Shown here in pieces: positions 1-6,760 of a stretch of 23,374 nt of DNA. The stretch lies in the NCBI GenBank assembly GCA_050296935.1, contig JBNKRV010000180.1, positions 1 to 23,374 on the forward strand. Reading direction: 5' to 3'. Under the pieces are notes generated by a model. It made no database searches, had not been told where the DNA came from, and saw only the letters and a program-made list of their open reading frames with translations. Numbering within the stretch: the first letter of the stretch is position 1; every line of letters starts with the position of its first letter. The DNA comes from Saccharicrinis sp050296935. GTDB taxonomy: Bacteria; Bacteroidota; Bacteroidia; Bacteroidales; Marinilabiliaceae. The position numbers and the translations under genes are program-made.

Positions 1-120
1 AATGGTTCAATCGTAAGAACAATAGGTATGGCAAGAGCAAAAGCTAAAATTGGAATGATGAACTTAACTTATAATATTAACAGATGCGTACAGTTAAAAA
101 TCAAGGTTTCAATGGGATAG
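1..120 (+). CDS. IS5-like transposase, C-terminal fragment (runs in from left edge)
   Basis: Frame 1 is open from the first base to a TAG at 118-120 and encodes 39 residues. The segment RTIGMARAKAKIGMMNLTYN is the C-terminal signature of IS5-family DDE transposases (IS1106-like group), where an Arg-Ala-x-x-Lys-Ile-Gly-Met-Met-Asn-Leu-x-Tyr-Asn pattern closes the catalytic domain. The DDE residues themselves lie outside the window, so I cannot tell whether the gene is intact. It places an insertion sequence immediately beside the peptide-maturation cluster. The family is recognised from memory of the motif, not from a search. Confidence 0.7.
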   Translation, partial: NGSIVRTIGMARAKAKIGMMNLTYNINRCVQLKIKVSMG

Positions 121-482
121 ATTTATCCTTACATCAATAAGCGTAAGCGCTAAACGGCTTATAAACAATTCATTACAAAATCGGAGCAATTTTACGAATT
201 TTTGCAATTGAAAAAATCCGCTAATTTAGAAAGTTAAAAACAGGTTTTTAGACGTCCCCTTAAGTTAAAGGTTTTAAGATTTGCCCGTACGAAAATTAAA
301 AAAAGCAATCTGAACCTTACATATATATGGATAGTATTCACTTGGATGGGACAATCGCTATTTTGAAGTTCTAGCCAAAACCGATTTGTCGATTTGTAAA
401 AATGCAGGAAAAATGGATGCACCAATTACCATCAATGGATACGTAATCCTGCACCTATAATTTACGCAATGAATTTTAAATA

Positions 483-527
483 GTGTTCGTCTATAAAGTC
501 CAGACTCCCGACTTTATGGACAGGCAC
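483..527. repeat. Imperfect inverted repeat, 17-nt arms, IS-end-like
   Basis: Arms at 483-499 (GTGTTCGTCTATAAAGT) and 511-527 (ACTTTATGGACAGGCAC) match at 13 of 17 positions when one is reverse-complemented. They are separated by 11 nt. The arms resemble terminal inverted repeats of insertion sequences placed head to head, as left by deletion of an element's interior or by two elements abutting. No transposase is attached. A simple hairpin or an old attenuator is the alternative. Confidence 0.45.
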
Positions 528-733
528 TAAAATAGAGTGGCTACAAATTATATTACGCCGCAGGCACTTAACTTTTAGCTTCAATACATGGGACTTACAA
601 TCTGATTCTGACAATTCTATTAAAACTGTAAAAATTCGCTATGAATTGGTAAAATTAAAAGTCCGAGGCCAATTAAAATATAGTTTAATCTAACTACCAG
701 ATAGTTACAACGCAAAGTTAAATATAAACGGTC

Positions 734-904
734 TTATTCAAAAAGACTTCTTTGTAAATTCGTTATTATCATAGGTTGTAAAAGGCAGTGTTGCACAAGT
801 GGCAAACCAAAAACATCACGAATCTTGGTATACCCCTTTACTTTACAAAATACATCAAGTTTTTCGGGGTGTTCCATAAAAACAAAAAAAGAGATTTCTT
901 TCAT
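734..904 (-). CDS. Unassigned small ORF or decayed IS remnant (56 aa)
   Basis: A minus-strand ORF from an ATG at 902-904 to a TAA at 734-736. The translation (MKEISFFVFMEHPEK, then a segment with GYTKIRDVFGLPLVQHC) has a more protein-like composition than the other small ORFs here. The LPLVQHC part is simply a read-through of the IS-end-like sequence at 784-805, so this is best seen as the inner edge of a degraded element. I recognise no family. It could equally be chance. Confidence 0.2.
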   Translation of the reverse strand: MKEISFFVFMEHPEKLDVFCKVKGYTKIRDVFGLPLVQHCLLQPMIITNLQRSLFE

Positions 905-1325
905 ACTTTGAATTCTAAAAACTCACGACAATCTTATAAGTTATTTACCACCAATTAAAAAGCAAGGTTTACATACCGAAGTCGCACAGATATCCTATCC
1001 GTTTTTATCAATGAATCCGAAAATTCTGCAATATCTAAACAATTATAATTATTACAAATTAGGTTATATAATAAAAAAAAAGCTCCACCAAAATATCATT
1101 TATAAAACCCTGATAAAGAGATATAAATGCTACATTCCTGATAAAAACAAACTATCATACCACAACATTATATACACATATTTAAAACATAATCACACCC
1201 AATAAACATATTTTCTATACCATTATTAAATTAAGTTTTTATATATTGTATTCACATTTATTAACCTGTAGTCTATAATTTTTTTTATAGCTGCATATAT
1301 TATTAATCTTTAAACAATTTTAATT

Positions 1326-1556
1326 ATGAAAAAACTAGGAAAAAAAAGAGAGTTTGAGAAAATGACAGTTGATGCATACGCAACATGTACTTGTACTTGT
1401 ACATCAATATGCCCGTCTGCCTGCAACTATACAGCACAACAGTATTGTGTAGGAGAAGTTCCATTTGCTGTGCCTGAATACTCCATTAACAGTGGAATAA
1501 CTGGCCAAATTGCTATGAACATGGGGAGTGGCATTCACAATGGTATGAATCAATAG
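1326..1556 (+). CDS. Cys-rich RiPP precursor peptide (Clo7bot/CLI_3235-like)
   Basis: A 76-residue peptide made just upstream of a radical SAM maturase. Residues 1-20 form a charged, Lys/Glu-rich leader (MKKLGKKREFEKMTVDAYA). Residues 21-41 hold all six cysteines (21, 23, 25, 29, 33, 41), beginning with a run of alternating Thr and Cys. Residues 44-76 are a Cys-free tail rich in Gly, Asn, Met and Ile. From memory, clostridial Clo7bot-type precursors share the order 'Lys-rich leader, T-V-[DE]-A-Y-A, then CxCxC', and that plus the neighbours is the basis of the call. The core presumably begins near Cys21, after the AYA motif, and the downstream subtilisin-like protease is the obvious leader peptidase; both points are inference. 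The ATG is preceded by an AT-rich segment with no Shine-Dalgarno, usual for Bacteroidetes. The nature of the modification (thioether or other) cannot be told from sequence. Confidence 0.85.
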   Translation: MKKLGKKREFEKMTVDAYATCTCTCTSICPSACNYTAQQYCVGEVPFAVPEYSINSGITGQIAMNMGSGIHNGMNQ

Positions 1557-1566
1557 TATGTTTATT

Positions 1567-1595
1567 GGCCCTGATTTATATCAGGGCCATTTTTT
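1567..1595 (+). terminator. Hairpin terminator/attenuator between precursor and maturase
   Basis: A perfect 9-bp stem (GGCCCTGAT at 1567-1575, ATCAGGGCC at 1580-1588) with a TTAT loop is followed by ATTTTTT. It starts 10 bp after the precursor stop codon. This is a textbook intrinsic terminator. Since the maturase and later genes follow on the same strand, it probably acts as an attenuator that gives abundant precursor mRNA and limited read-through, a common arrangement in peptide natural-product operons. Confidence 0.85.
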
Positions 1596-1630
1596 AGATA
1601 ATTAATACTATAGGTGTTAAATCTGATTCT

Positions 1631-1699
1631 ATGAAAAAAATAGTTGCTGAATTTAAAATTTCAACCTTATGTTTCATATTGCAAAATAATGTGAATTAA
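1631..1699 (+). CDS. Possible 22-aa peptide in the precursor-maturase gap
   Basis: A short ORF beginning MKKIVAEFKISTLC lies between the hairpin and the maturase start. Its Lys-rich start recalls a leader peptide, but it has one cysteine only and no recognisable core. It may be a vestigial second precursor, an upstream translated leader, or chance. No ribosome-binding sequence supports it. Confidence 0.15.
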   Translation: MKKIVAEFKISTLCFILQNNVN

Positions 1700-1735
1700 A
1701 TAAAGAGAGATAACAATATTTTTTTAATATATAAT

Positions 1736-3208
1736 ATGCAAAACTACATCCCGTTTATACATCTGTTTAAAACGTTGGATAATTATTATCTTTTTGATGT
1801 AAATACCAACGCGATCCTTAATATAGAAAAAGAGATTTACATTTATCTTCAAGCACTTATCGGAGGAAAGCAACAACTACAACAATATAAATTGTCAATA
1901 CCTGCTCATGAGGCTCAAGAAGCTCATAAATGGGTTTTAAAAGCAAGGGCAGATGGTTTTCTGTCAGATAAAAGAATTAAGCAAATCAGGCATAACAATG
2001 ATCCTTACCTTGAGGGATTGTTGAATCATAACATGGGCAATCTGGTGTTGCAGGTTACACAAGCCTGCAACCTAAGGTGTAGTTATTGCACCTATTCTGG
2101 CAGCTACCAGAACAGGCAGCATGGAGTTCTTTCAATGCCCGAAGAGACAGCTCTTAAGGCCATTGACTATTATATCGCCCATTCTTCAGATAAGCCCAGA
2201 TTGTCTTTTGGATTTTATGGTGGTGAGCCTTTTCTGAATTTTGATTTGATTAAGAAGCTCGCAAATTACATAAAGCACAACATCCGAGGCAAAGAGTACC
2301 AGTTTTTTATTACTACGAATGGCACAATAATAAATGAAGAAATCATTCAATTCCTGGTTAATAATGATGTTAACCTGTTTGTAAGTATCGATGGGCCTGA
2401 AGAGGTACATGATAAAAATCGCTGTTTTGTTTCAGGAAAAGGTTCATTTAATGTTTTAATGAAAAATATTGAAATGATTAAGGAGTATGCTCCTGAATAT
2501 GCTAATAAAAAAGTGAGTTTTAGTACCGTTTTAAGTGAGGATTCGCCCTTTTGCTCCCTGTCAAGCTTCTTTACTGATTTTGATACCATTAAGGATCCGT
2601 TCATTATGGCTTCTACGCAAACGGCCTATTATAAAAAGGACGACAATAAATCATCCATCTCACCAGAAAAATTGAGATATTATGATGACCTGGGCTTTGA
2701 AACATTGAAATATATGATGTATAAACAAGGAAGGCTCCAGAAGTCTGATATATCAAAGTTAGCAACTATGTGGGAAGAGAGAGAGCTATCCGTTATTGGC
2801 AAGGATCGAAAGCTTATGACTGATATTCCGGAAGTATTTCATCCATCCGGTCCATGTACGCCTGGTTGTAATCGATTATTCGTAAATGTAAATGGTGATA
2901 TGTTTCCTTGCGAGCGTGTAAGCGAAACGAGTGATGCATGTAAATTAGGTACGGTTGATTCTGGTATTGATCTGGATAAAGCGCGCAAAATTTTAAATAT
3001 AGGCAAAATAACAGAAGATGAATGTAAAAATTGTTGGGCTGTTCGATATTGTGAGTCTTGCGTTGCTTCTGCTGATAATGGAGGGAAACTAGATAAGAAA
3101 TACAAATTAAAATACTGTAAAGCTTACAGGGGAGGTCTGGAAGCAAAACTTAAGAAACTCTGTACTTATAAAGAGTTTGGTTTAATATTAGAAGGCAGCG
3201 AATCCTAA
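1736..3208 (+). CDS. Radical SAM/SPASM peptide maturase (CcpM-like)
   Basis: A 490-residue radical SAM enzyme that would modify the cysteine-rich precursor in the cytoplasm. Residues 1-95 form an N-terminal region without iron-sulfur ligands, the usual place of precursor recognition in such maturases. The SAM-cluster motif CxxxCxxC is C111-C115-C118 (QACNLRCSYC), and the SAM-contacting GGEP is at 162-165. From residue 374 a SPASM-type domain provides cysteines at 374, 378, 392, 402, 430, 433, 439, 442 and 461, enough for two auxiliary 4Fe-4S clusters. Length and architecture fit the 'Cys-rich peptide radical SAM maturase CcpM' group I recall for Clo7bot peptides. Its position after the precursor and before the accessory gene (51 bp gap) fits too. 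An anaerobic-SME or thioether-forming (sactipeptide/ranthipeptide) maturase would look similar, so the reaction stays open. Confidence 0.9.
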   Translation: MQNYIPFIHLFKTLDNYYLFDVNTNAILNIEKEIYIYLQALIGGKQQLQQYKLSIPAHEAQEAHKWVLKARADGFLSDKRIKQIRHNNDPYLEGLLNHNMGNLVLQVTQACNLRCSYCTYSGSYQNRQHGVLSMPEETALKAIDYYIAHSSDKPRLSFGFYGGEPFLNFDLIKKLANYIKHNIRGKEYQFFITTNGTIINEEIIQFLVNNDVNLFVSIDGPEEVHDKNRCFVSGKGSFNVLMKNIEMIKEYAPEYANKKVSFSTVLSEDSPFCSLSSFFTDFDTIKDPFIMASTQTAYYKKDDNKSSISPEKLRYYDDLGFETLKYMMYKQGRLQKSDISKLATMWEERELSVIGKDRKLMTDIPEVFHPSGPCTPGCNRLFVNVNGDMFPCERVSETSDACKLGTVDSGIDLDKARKILNIGKITEDECKNCWAVRYCESCVASADNGGKLDKKYKLKYCKAYRGGLEAKLKKLCTYKEFGLILEGSES

Positions 3209-3259
3209 TAGTTATAGGTGCTTTCAGAAAAATGATTATTAATTTATACTTTTTAAAGA

Positions 3260-4375
3260 ATGAATTTACTAACAGCAACAATATACCCTTATTCTAAAGG
3301 TGACATCCAGTTTTTTCGATACAAATCAATGCTTAAAGACTTTCAGCCTGTTTATGCCGTTAGTCCTCCGGGATGGGGGTTGTGTGGTAAAGATGTCACC
3401 GCTCTAGATGGAGGTGCGCCTTCCAATATTACGATAACTGAAAATTTATCTGATTCACTGCAAAATTCAGATGTATTAGTTATAACCTCTTTCGAACAGT
3501 ATGTAGGGCAAGAGGGTGGATTAACAGATACATTAAAACTAGCTATCCAACTCAATAAAAAAATTTTTCTTTATGATGTTCCTGAAACGGAAGAAGATAA
3601 GCAGCTGATAGAAGAGGCGGAGCGGTTAGAATTAATCCTTGGTAATAGTAGACAAGATAATGCAAATAGTATTAAATGTACTAAATTCGTTAATCATTGT
3701 GATGATTTGGAAGCTCCTGTTACTTTGATAGTCGGTCAGGGTATTGATTGTAGTAAGTTTGAAGTTCAGTTGGGCTTGCGAAAAGAACTATTGTCAAGGA
3801 ATTATAAAATTTCTCAAATAGGTTCACGTCCCTATTGCGAAGCATTTGGTTTTCATTCGTTTCCGCAGTTTATGTTTTCAAAAGAACTTTCCGAAGCTCA
3901 AAAAATAGTGGCATTTAACCGCTTTGTAAAGGAGATTGAGAAAGTGGAGAAGCCGGACATCATAATCGTAGGTATACCAGGTGGAATTATGCCTATTATG
4001 CAAAAGGCTCATAATGATTTTGGAATATTGCAGGTTGAAGTAGCAGCAGCTTTGGAACCAGATACCGTTATTTACACACTCTATTCAAACCTTTATTCAA
4101 CTGAGTATTTTAAGAAATCTCAAGAATTGATTTATCACAGGTTGAATCATGCACAAACCAGTTGTTTTGTAATGTCAAATTCATGGATTGATTATGGTGC
4201 GTTCAATGAAAGTGGAGAACTAAGAATTCTAAAATTTGATAAAGCCTATAATGAGTTATTAGAGAAGCATCCTGAAACGCCCACAGTTTCGATATTTGAC
4301 AAAAATGTACATAAAACGGTGGCTGATGGAACTTTGTGCATTTTAGAAGGTTATAGCACGATTGAATGTTTTTAA
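3260..4375 (+). CDS. Peptide maturation system accessory protein (TIGR04066-like)
   Basis: A 371-residue soluble protein, no signal peptide or membrane segment. It is conserved in operons with CcpM-type maturases as far as I recall; its biochemical role is unknown to me. Two alpha/beta halves are visible. Residues 1-150 look Rossmann-like, with strand-like stretches at 71-77 (DVLVITS) and 101-107. Residues 153-310 begin with a hydrophobic strand ending in a Gly-rich loop with a lysine (VGQGIDCSK, 158-166), followed by helix, a GFHSFP motif (197-202) and a second strand with PGG (PDIIIVGIPGG, 232-242). That layout resembles a degenerate P-loop NTPase, perhaps like the C-terminal half of DUF1611 proteins, but the canonical GK[ST] is not intact, so nucleotide binding is speculation. 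The same half appears to recur in the protease at 5017-6735. It is 12 bp from the ACP-like gene, so the two are cotranscribed. Confidence 0.75.
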   Translation: MNLLTATIYPYSKGDIQFFRYKSMLKDFQPVYAVSPPGWGLCGKDVTALDGGAPSNITITENLSDSLQNSDVLVITSFEQYVGQEGGLTDTLKLAIQLNKKIFLYDVPETEEDKQLIEEAERLELILGNSRQDNANSIKCTKFVNHCDDLEAPVTLIVGQGIDCSKFEVQLGLRKELLSRNYKISQIGSRPYCEAFGFHSFPQFMFSKELSEAQKIVAFNRFVKEIEKVEKPDIIIVGIPGGIMPIMQKAHNDFGILQVEVAAALEPDTVIYTLYSNLYSTEYFKKSQELIYHRLNHAQTSCFVMSNSWIDYGAFNESGELRILKFDKAYNELLEKHPETPTVSIFDKNVHKTVADGTLCILEGYSTIECF

Positions 4376-4387
4376 AATGGATTTAGC

Positions 4388-4636
4388 ATGGATAATATAA
4401 AAGAAAAGATACAAGCGATATTTAAAGTGAAATTCAACGTTGAAATTAAAGATGATAAATTTGAAGATGAAATTTCACTGGGCTCCAATGGTATAGGTAT
4501 GGATGCCATTCAGATGTTTTACTTTATAAATTATGTGGAGAAAGAGTTTGATGTTGTGTTTACGCGTGAGCAAGTTATCTCGGGTCAGATACGTACACTA
4601 TCGGGCGTGTGTCAGTCAGTAAAAGAACTTCAGTAA
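4388..4636 (+). CDS. Acyl-carrier-like protein lacking the attachment serine (TIGR04069-like)
   Basis: An 82-residue acidic protein with the four-helix acyl carrier layout: helix 1 at about 2-14, the loop and helix-2 start at 31-45 (LGSNGIGMDAIQMF), and the EKEFDVVF segment at 51-58 that matches the 'EEEFD-' stretch of true carrier proteins. In functional carriers the helix-2 start reads [DE]SL, with Ser carrying phosphopantetheine. Here the aligned residues are Asn34-Gly35-Ile36, so the serine is missing; Ser33 lies two residues early. I infer a structural or partner-binding role, not acyl loading. From memory an 'acyl carrier-related protein' is part of this peptide maturation system. It sits between the accessory protein and the protease; a hairpin follows the gene. 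Confidence 0.8.
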   Translation: MDNIKEKIQAIFKVKFNVEIKDDKFEDEISLGSNGIGMDAIQMFYFINYVEKEFDVVFTREQVISGQIRTLSGVCQSVKELQ

Positions 4637-4669
4637 GCAAGAGCTAATACCAATCGTTTGTACAAGGAG

Positions 4670-4698
4670 GGCATTCTGGAAATGGATGCCGGCTTTTT
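4670..4698 (+). terminator. Probable intrinsic terminator after the ACP-like gene
   Basis: GGCATTC (4670-4676) pairs with GGATGCC (4684-4690), including one G-T wobble, around a 7-nt loop. GGCTTTTT follows at 4691-4698. It lies 33 bp after the ACP-like stop codon. With the roughly 380-bp gap that follows, it suggests the cluster is read as two transcription units, or that read-through is limited. Confidence 0.5.
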
Positions 4699-5016
4699 AA
4701 GAAAGAAAACTTTAATTAATTATTGAATTCTACTATTGAAAAGTAATCTCCAATGTAATAAAAATAGGTATTGGATGTGAATTGTTCCCTAAGTTGTTTT
4801 GAATAGGATTAAATGATCTGATTAATATGGCAAGTGATCATTATATTTCACTTTTTTATATAAACAGGTCTTTTCACTCTCCTCATGTTATATAGATTTC
4901 ATTGATTGCAGAATGAGGTAGATGACTCTTAACATACAACGAACAAGCTCGTTTCATGTAACAAAAGAATGAATTTGAGTCTTTTTGCAAAATTAAATTT
5001 TAATCATTAAAAAAGC
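4699..5016. other. Non-coding gap before the protease gene
   Basis: AT-rich spacer inside the cluster with no ORF longer than about 22 codons. It probably holds a promoter for the protease and exporter genes. A TTTG at 4974-4977 and TAAATTTT at 4994-5001 resemble the Bacteroidetes -33/-7 pair, but their 16-nt spacing is shorter than usual, so I do not call it firmly. Confidence 0.4.
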
Positions 5017-6735
5017 ATGCTGCAGCTCGAAGATGCCATCGTTTTAGTTGATAGTGGTGTAGATAAGACCTTTATCCAATCAGGACAGGTGATTCATAAT
5101 ATTGAAATTACTAATAAACTTGAAATAATTAATGTTAGTGGTTTGGATGGTTATACATCACATCATGGAACTAGTTGTGCTCGAATTATTAACAACATAA
5201 TACCCGGATGCAGGTTTGTTAGTATAAAAATTCTAAATGATCGCTCAAAGGCTGAGGCTGCCCAGTTGGTCAAAGCACTAGAGTGGTGCATCAATAACCG
5301 GGCGAGAGTGGTGAATATGAGCCTCGGATCGGTGAGTTTTAATGATTATGATTCTATACGCAGGGTTGTAAATAAGGCATATCGGCAAGGTGTTATAATT
5401 GTAGCAGCCTTAAACAATAATGGGCTATTTACCTATCCTGCGTCCTTTGAAAACGTTATCGGAGTAAAATGTGACAGAGAAAATCGTTTAAAAGAAAATG
5501 ATTTTCTCTACTATCATACTCCTATTGATGGAGCCGATTTTATAGTTTCCACTACCGGACTTTTGGATCTAGAGAAGAATTTTCAGAATGATTTTACCCA
5601 TATCAATTACATTGATGATCCGGAACTAGCGCAAACTATTTCTGATGCAATTGCTGAAGTTTCGAATCACTATTCAAGCAAAGCTACTATGGATTTGTAT
5701 ATCAAGTCAAATAGCTTTGCTGCTCCAGTCATTACTGCAATGGCTTATAAATTGGTGAGGAAAGATCCAAATCTGTCTTTTTCAGAATTGAAAAATCAGC
5801 TTAAACAAAAAACCGGTAAAATACCAATCAATGATAATCTTCATTATACAAGAAGATTAAACTGGATAGACAATTGTCTTCTATTGGAGATCGGTCAAAA
5901 CGAGATTATTTTAAAAAAACAGTTTCCTGATAATGTTAAATACAAAGAATATATCAACACAAACCATGATATAAGTATTTTACTTCAACAAGTTAATAGT
6001 ATTGTAAAAAAGTATCATTCTTTGATTGATGCAGTGGTAATTGTAATAAATCCTGATGTTTGCCTGAATAAACGTGAAGAGGAAAGAATTGTTATGACTG
6101 TTCTGCAAAATTCAACAGATTTTGTATATATAAATGATAAAAGTAATTTGAAGTCTTTAAAAGGAATTGGATTTGGGAACAGGTGCTGGATCAATCCCGG
6201 ATTGGAATTATTACAAACTTCGGTAGAGAATTCTGTAACAATTCCTGTATTGTTATTTAATGATTATACTAATTCGGGAACTATGAATGAAATATTCCGA
6301 TTACAGCAATCTTTTAAAAGCAAAGGATATTGCGTAATTGTCCTATCTGCCAGCTCCTTGGGAGTTTTATATGGATTTGAATATTTCCCAATCTTAAAAC
6401 AGGACCACGATGTAGAAGAATATGCCAGAGGTATCCGATCTTTGGTTAAACTCTTTGATCCGGATCTGTTATTTATAATAAATAATTGTGGTATCAATGA
6501 CAGTTTGTATTCCTCAGTTTTAATGGAGGATCTTCTACCCGATATGGTATTGAATATGGAGAAAGATTCATCGATTCAGATTTCAGTACAAAAGGAGCAA
6601 ACAACAGAAGCCGAATCTCCTGTTTATAAGGAAACAAAGGATGTTTTTAATTGTCAGACATCCTTTAATATAAGTGACATTGATGGGGTTCATCAATTTA
6701 TTCTTTCCTCATTTGATGTGTATGATATGAATTAA
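5017..6735 (+). CDS. Subtilisin-like (S8) peptidase with extra C-terminal domain; likely leader peptidase
   Basis: A 572-residue protein. The first ~285 residues are an S8 domain: catalytic Asp12 (VLVDSGVD), His50 (HHGTSCA), oxyanion Asn in 133-135 (ALNNNG) and Ser233 (SNSFAAP, replacing the usual GTSMAAP). All three catalytic residues are present, so it should be active. No signal peptide or propeptide precedes Asp12, which argues for a cytoplasmic enzyme acting on the precursor, and the exporter lacks its own peptidase domain. Residues ~290-520 form a second alpha/beta region that I do not recognise as a standard protease extension. Its stretch 410-492 (with YGFEYFP at 452-458 and PDLLFIIN at 482-489) aligns by eye with residues 153-240 of the accessory protein at 3260-4375. 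The last ~50 residues are polar and probably flexible. It lies 25 bp upstream of the ABC transporter. Confidence 0.85.
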   Translation: MLQLEDAIVLVDSGVDKTFIQSGQVIHNIEITNKLEIINVSGLDGYTSHHGTSCARIINNIIPGCRFVSIKILNDRSKAEAAQLVKALEWCINNRARVVNMSLGSVSFNDYDSIRRVVNKAYRQGVIIVAALNNNGLFTYPASFENVIGVKCDRENRLKENDFLYYHTPIDGADFIVSTTGLLDLEKNFQNDFTHINYIDDPELAQTISDAIAEVSNHYSSKATMDLYIKSNSFAAPVITAMAYKLVRKDPNLSFSELKNQLKQKTGKIPINDNLHYTRRLNWIDNCLLLEIGQNEIILKKQFPDNVKYKEYINTNHDISILLQQVNSIVKKYHSLIDAVVIVINPDVCLNKREEERIVMTVLQNSTDFVYINDKSNLKSLKGIGFGNRCWINPGLELLQTSVENSVTIPVLLFNDYTNSGTMNEIFRLQQSFKSKGYCVIVLSASSLGVLYGFEYFPILKQDHDVEEYARGIRSLVKLFDPDLLFIINNCGINDSLYSSVLMEDLLPDMVLNMEKDSSIQISVQKEQTTEAESPVYKETKDVFNCQTSFNISDIDGVHQFILSSFDVYDMN

Positions 6736-6760
6736 TTCTTTTTGTAATTTATATATTTTA

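Larger units (their letters stand above)
121..1325. other. Gene-poor AT-rich stretch with mobile-element debris
   Basis: About 1.2 kb between the transposase end and the precursor gene holds no convincing gene. It has a pair of opposed 17-nt arms at 483-527 (listed separately) and a sequence at 784-805 that looks like an IS end (GGCAGTGTTGCACAAG). A 56-residue minus-strand ORF at 734-904 (starting MKEISFFVFMEHPEK) reads across that end; I do not recognise it and it may be a decayed IS remnant. A 64-codon plus-strand ORF at 1011-1205 is Lys/Asn/Tyr/Ile-rich, as chance ORFs in AT-rich DNA are. The last 120 bases must contain the promoter of the precursor gene. TATAATTT at 1274-1281 could be a -7 element, but no well-spaced -33 TTG accompanies it. 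Confidence 0.6.

Noticed and set aside
1011..1205. 64-codon plus-strand ORF before the precursor
   Set aside because: Composition is Lys/Asn/Tyr/Ile-rich as expected for chance in AT-rich DNA. No motif, no translation signal.
2186..3146. Minus-strand ORFs inside the maturase gene
   Set aside because: They are antisense shadows of a clearly conserved radical SAM gene, with no family features of their own.
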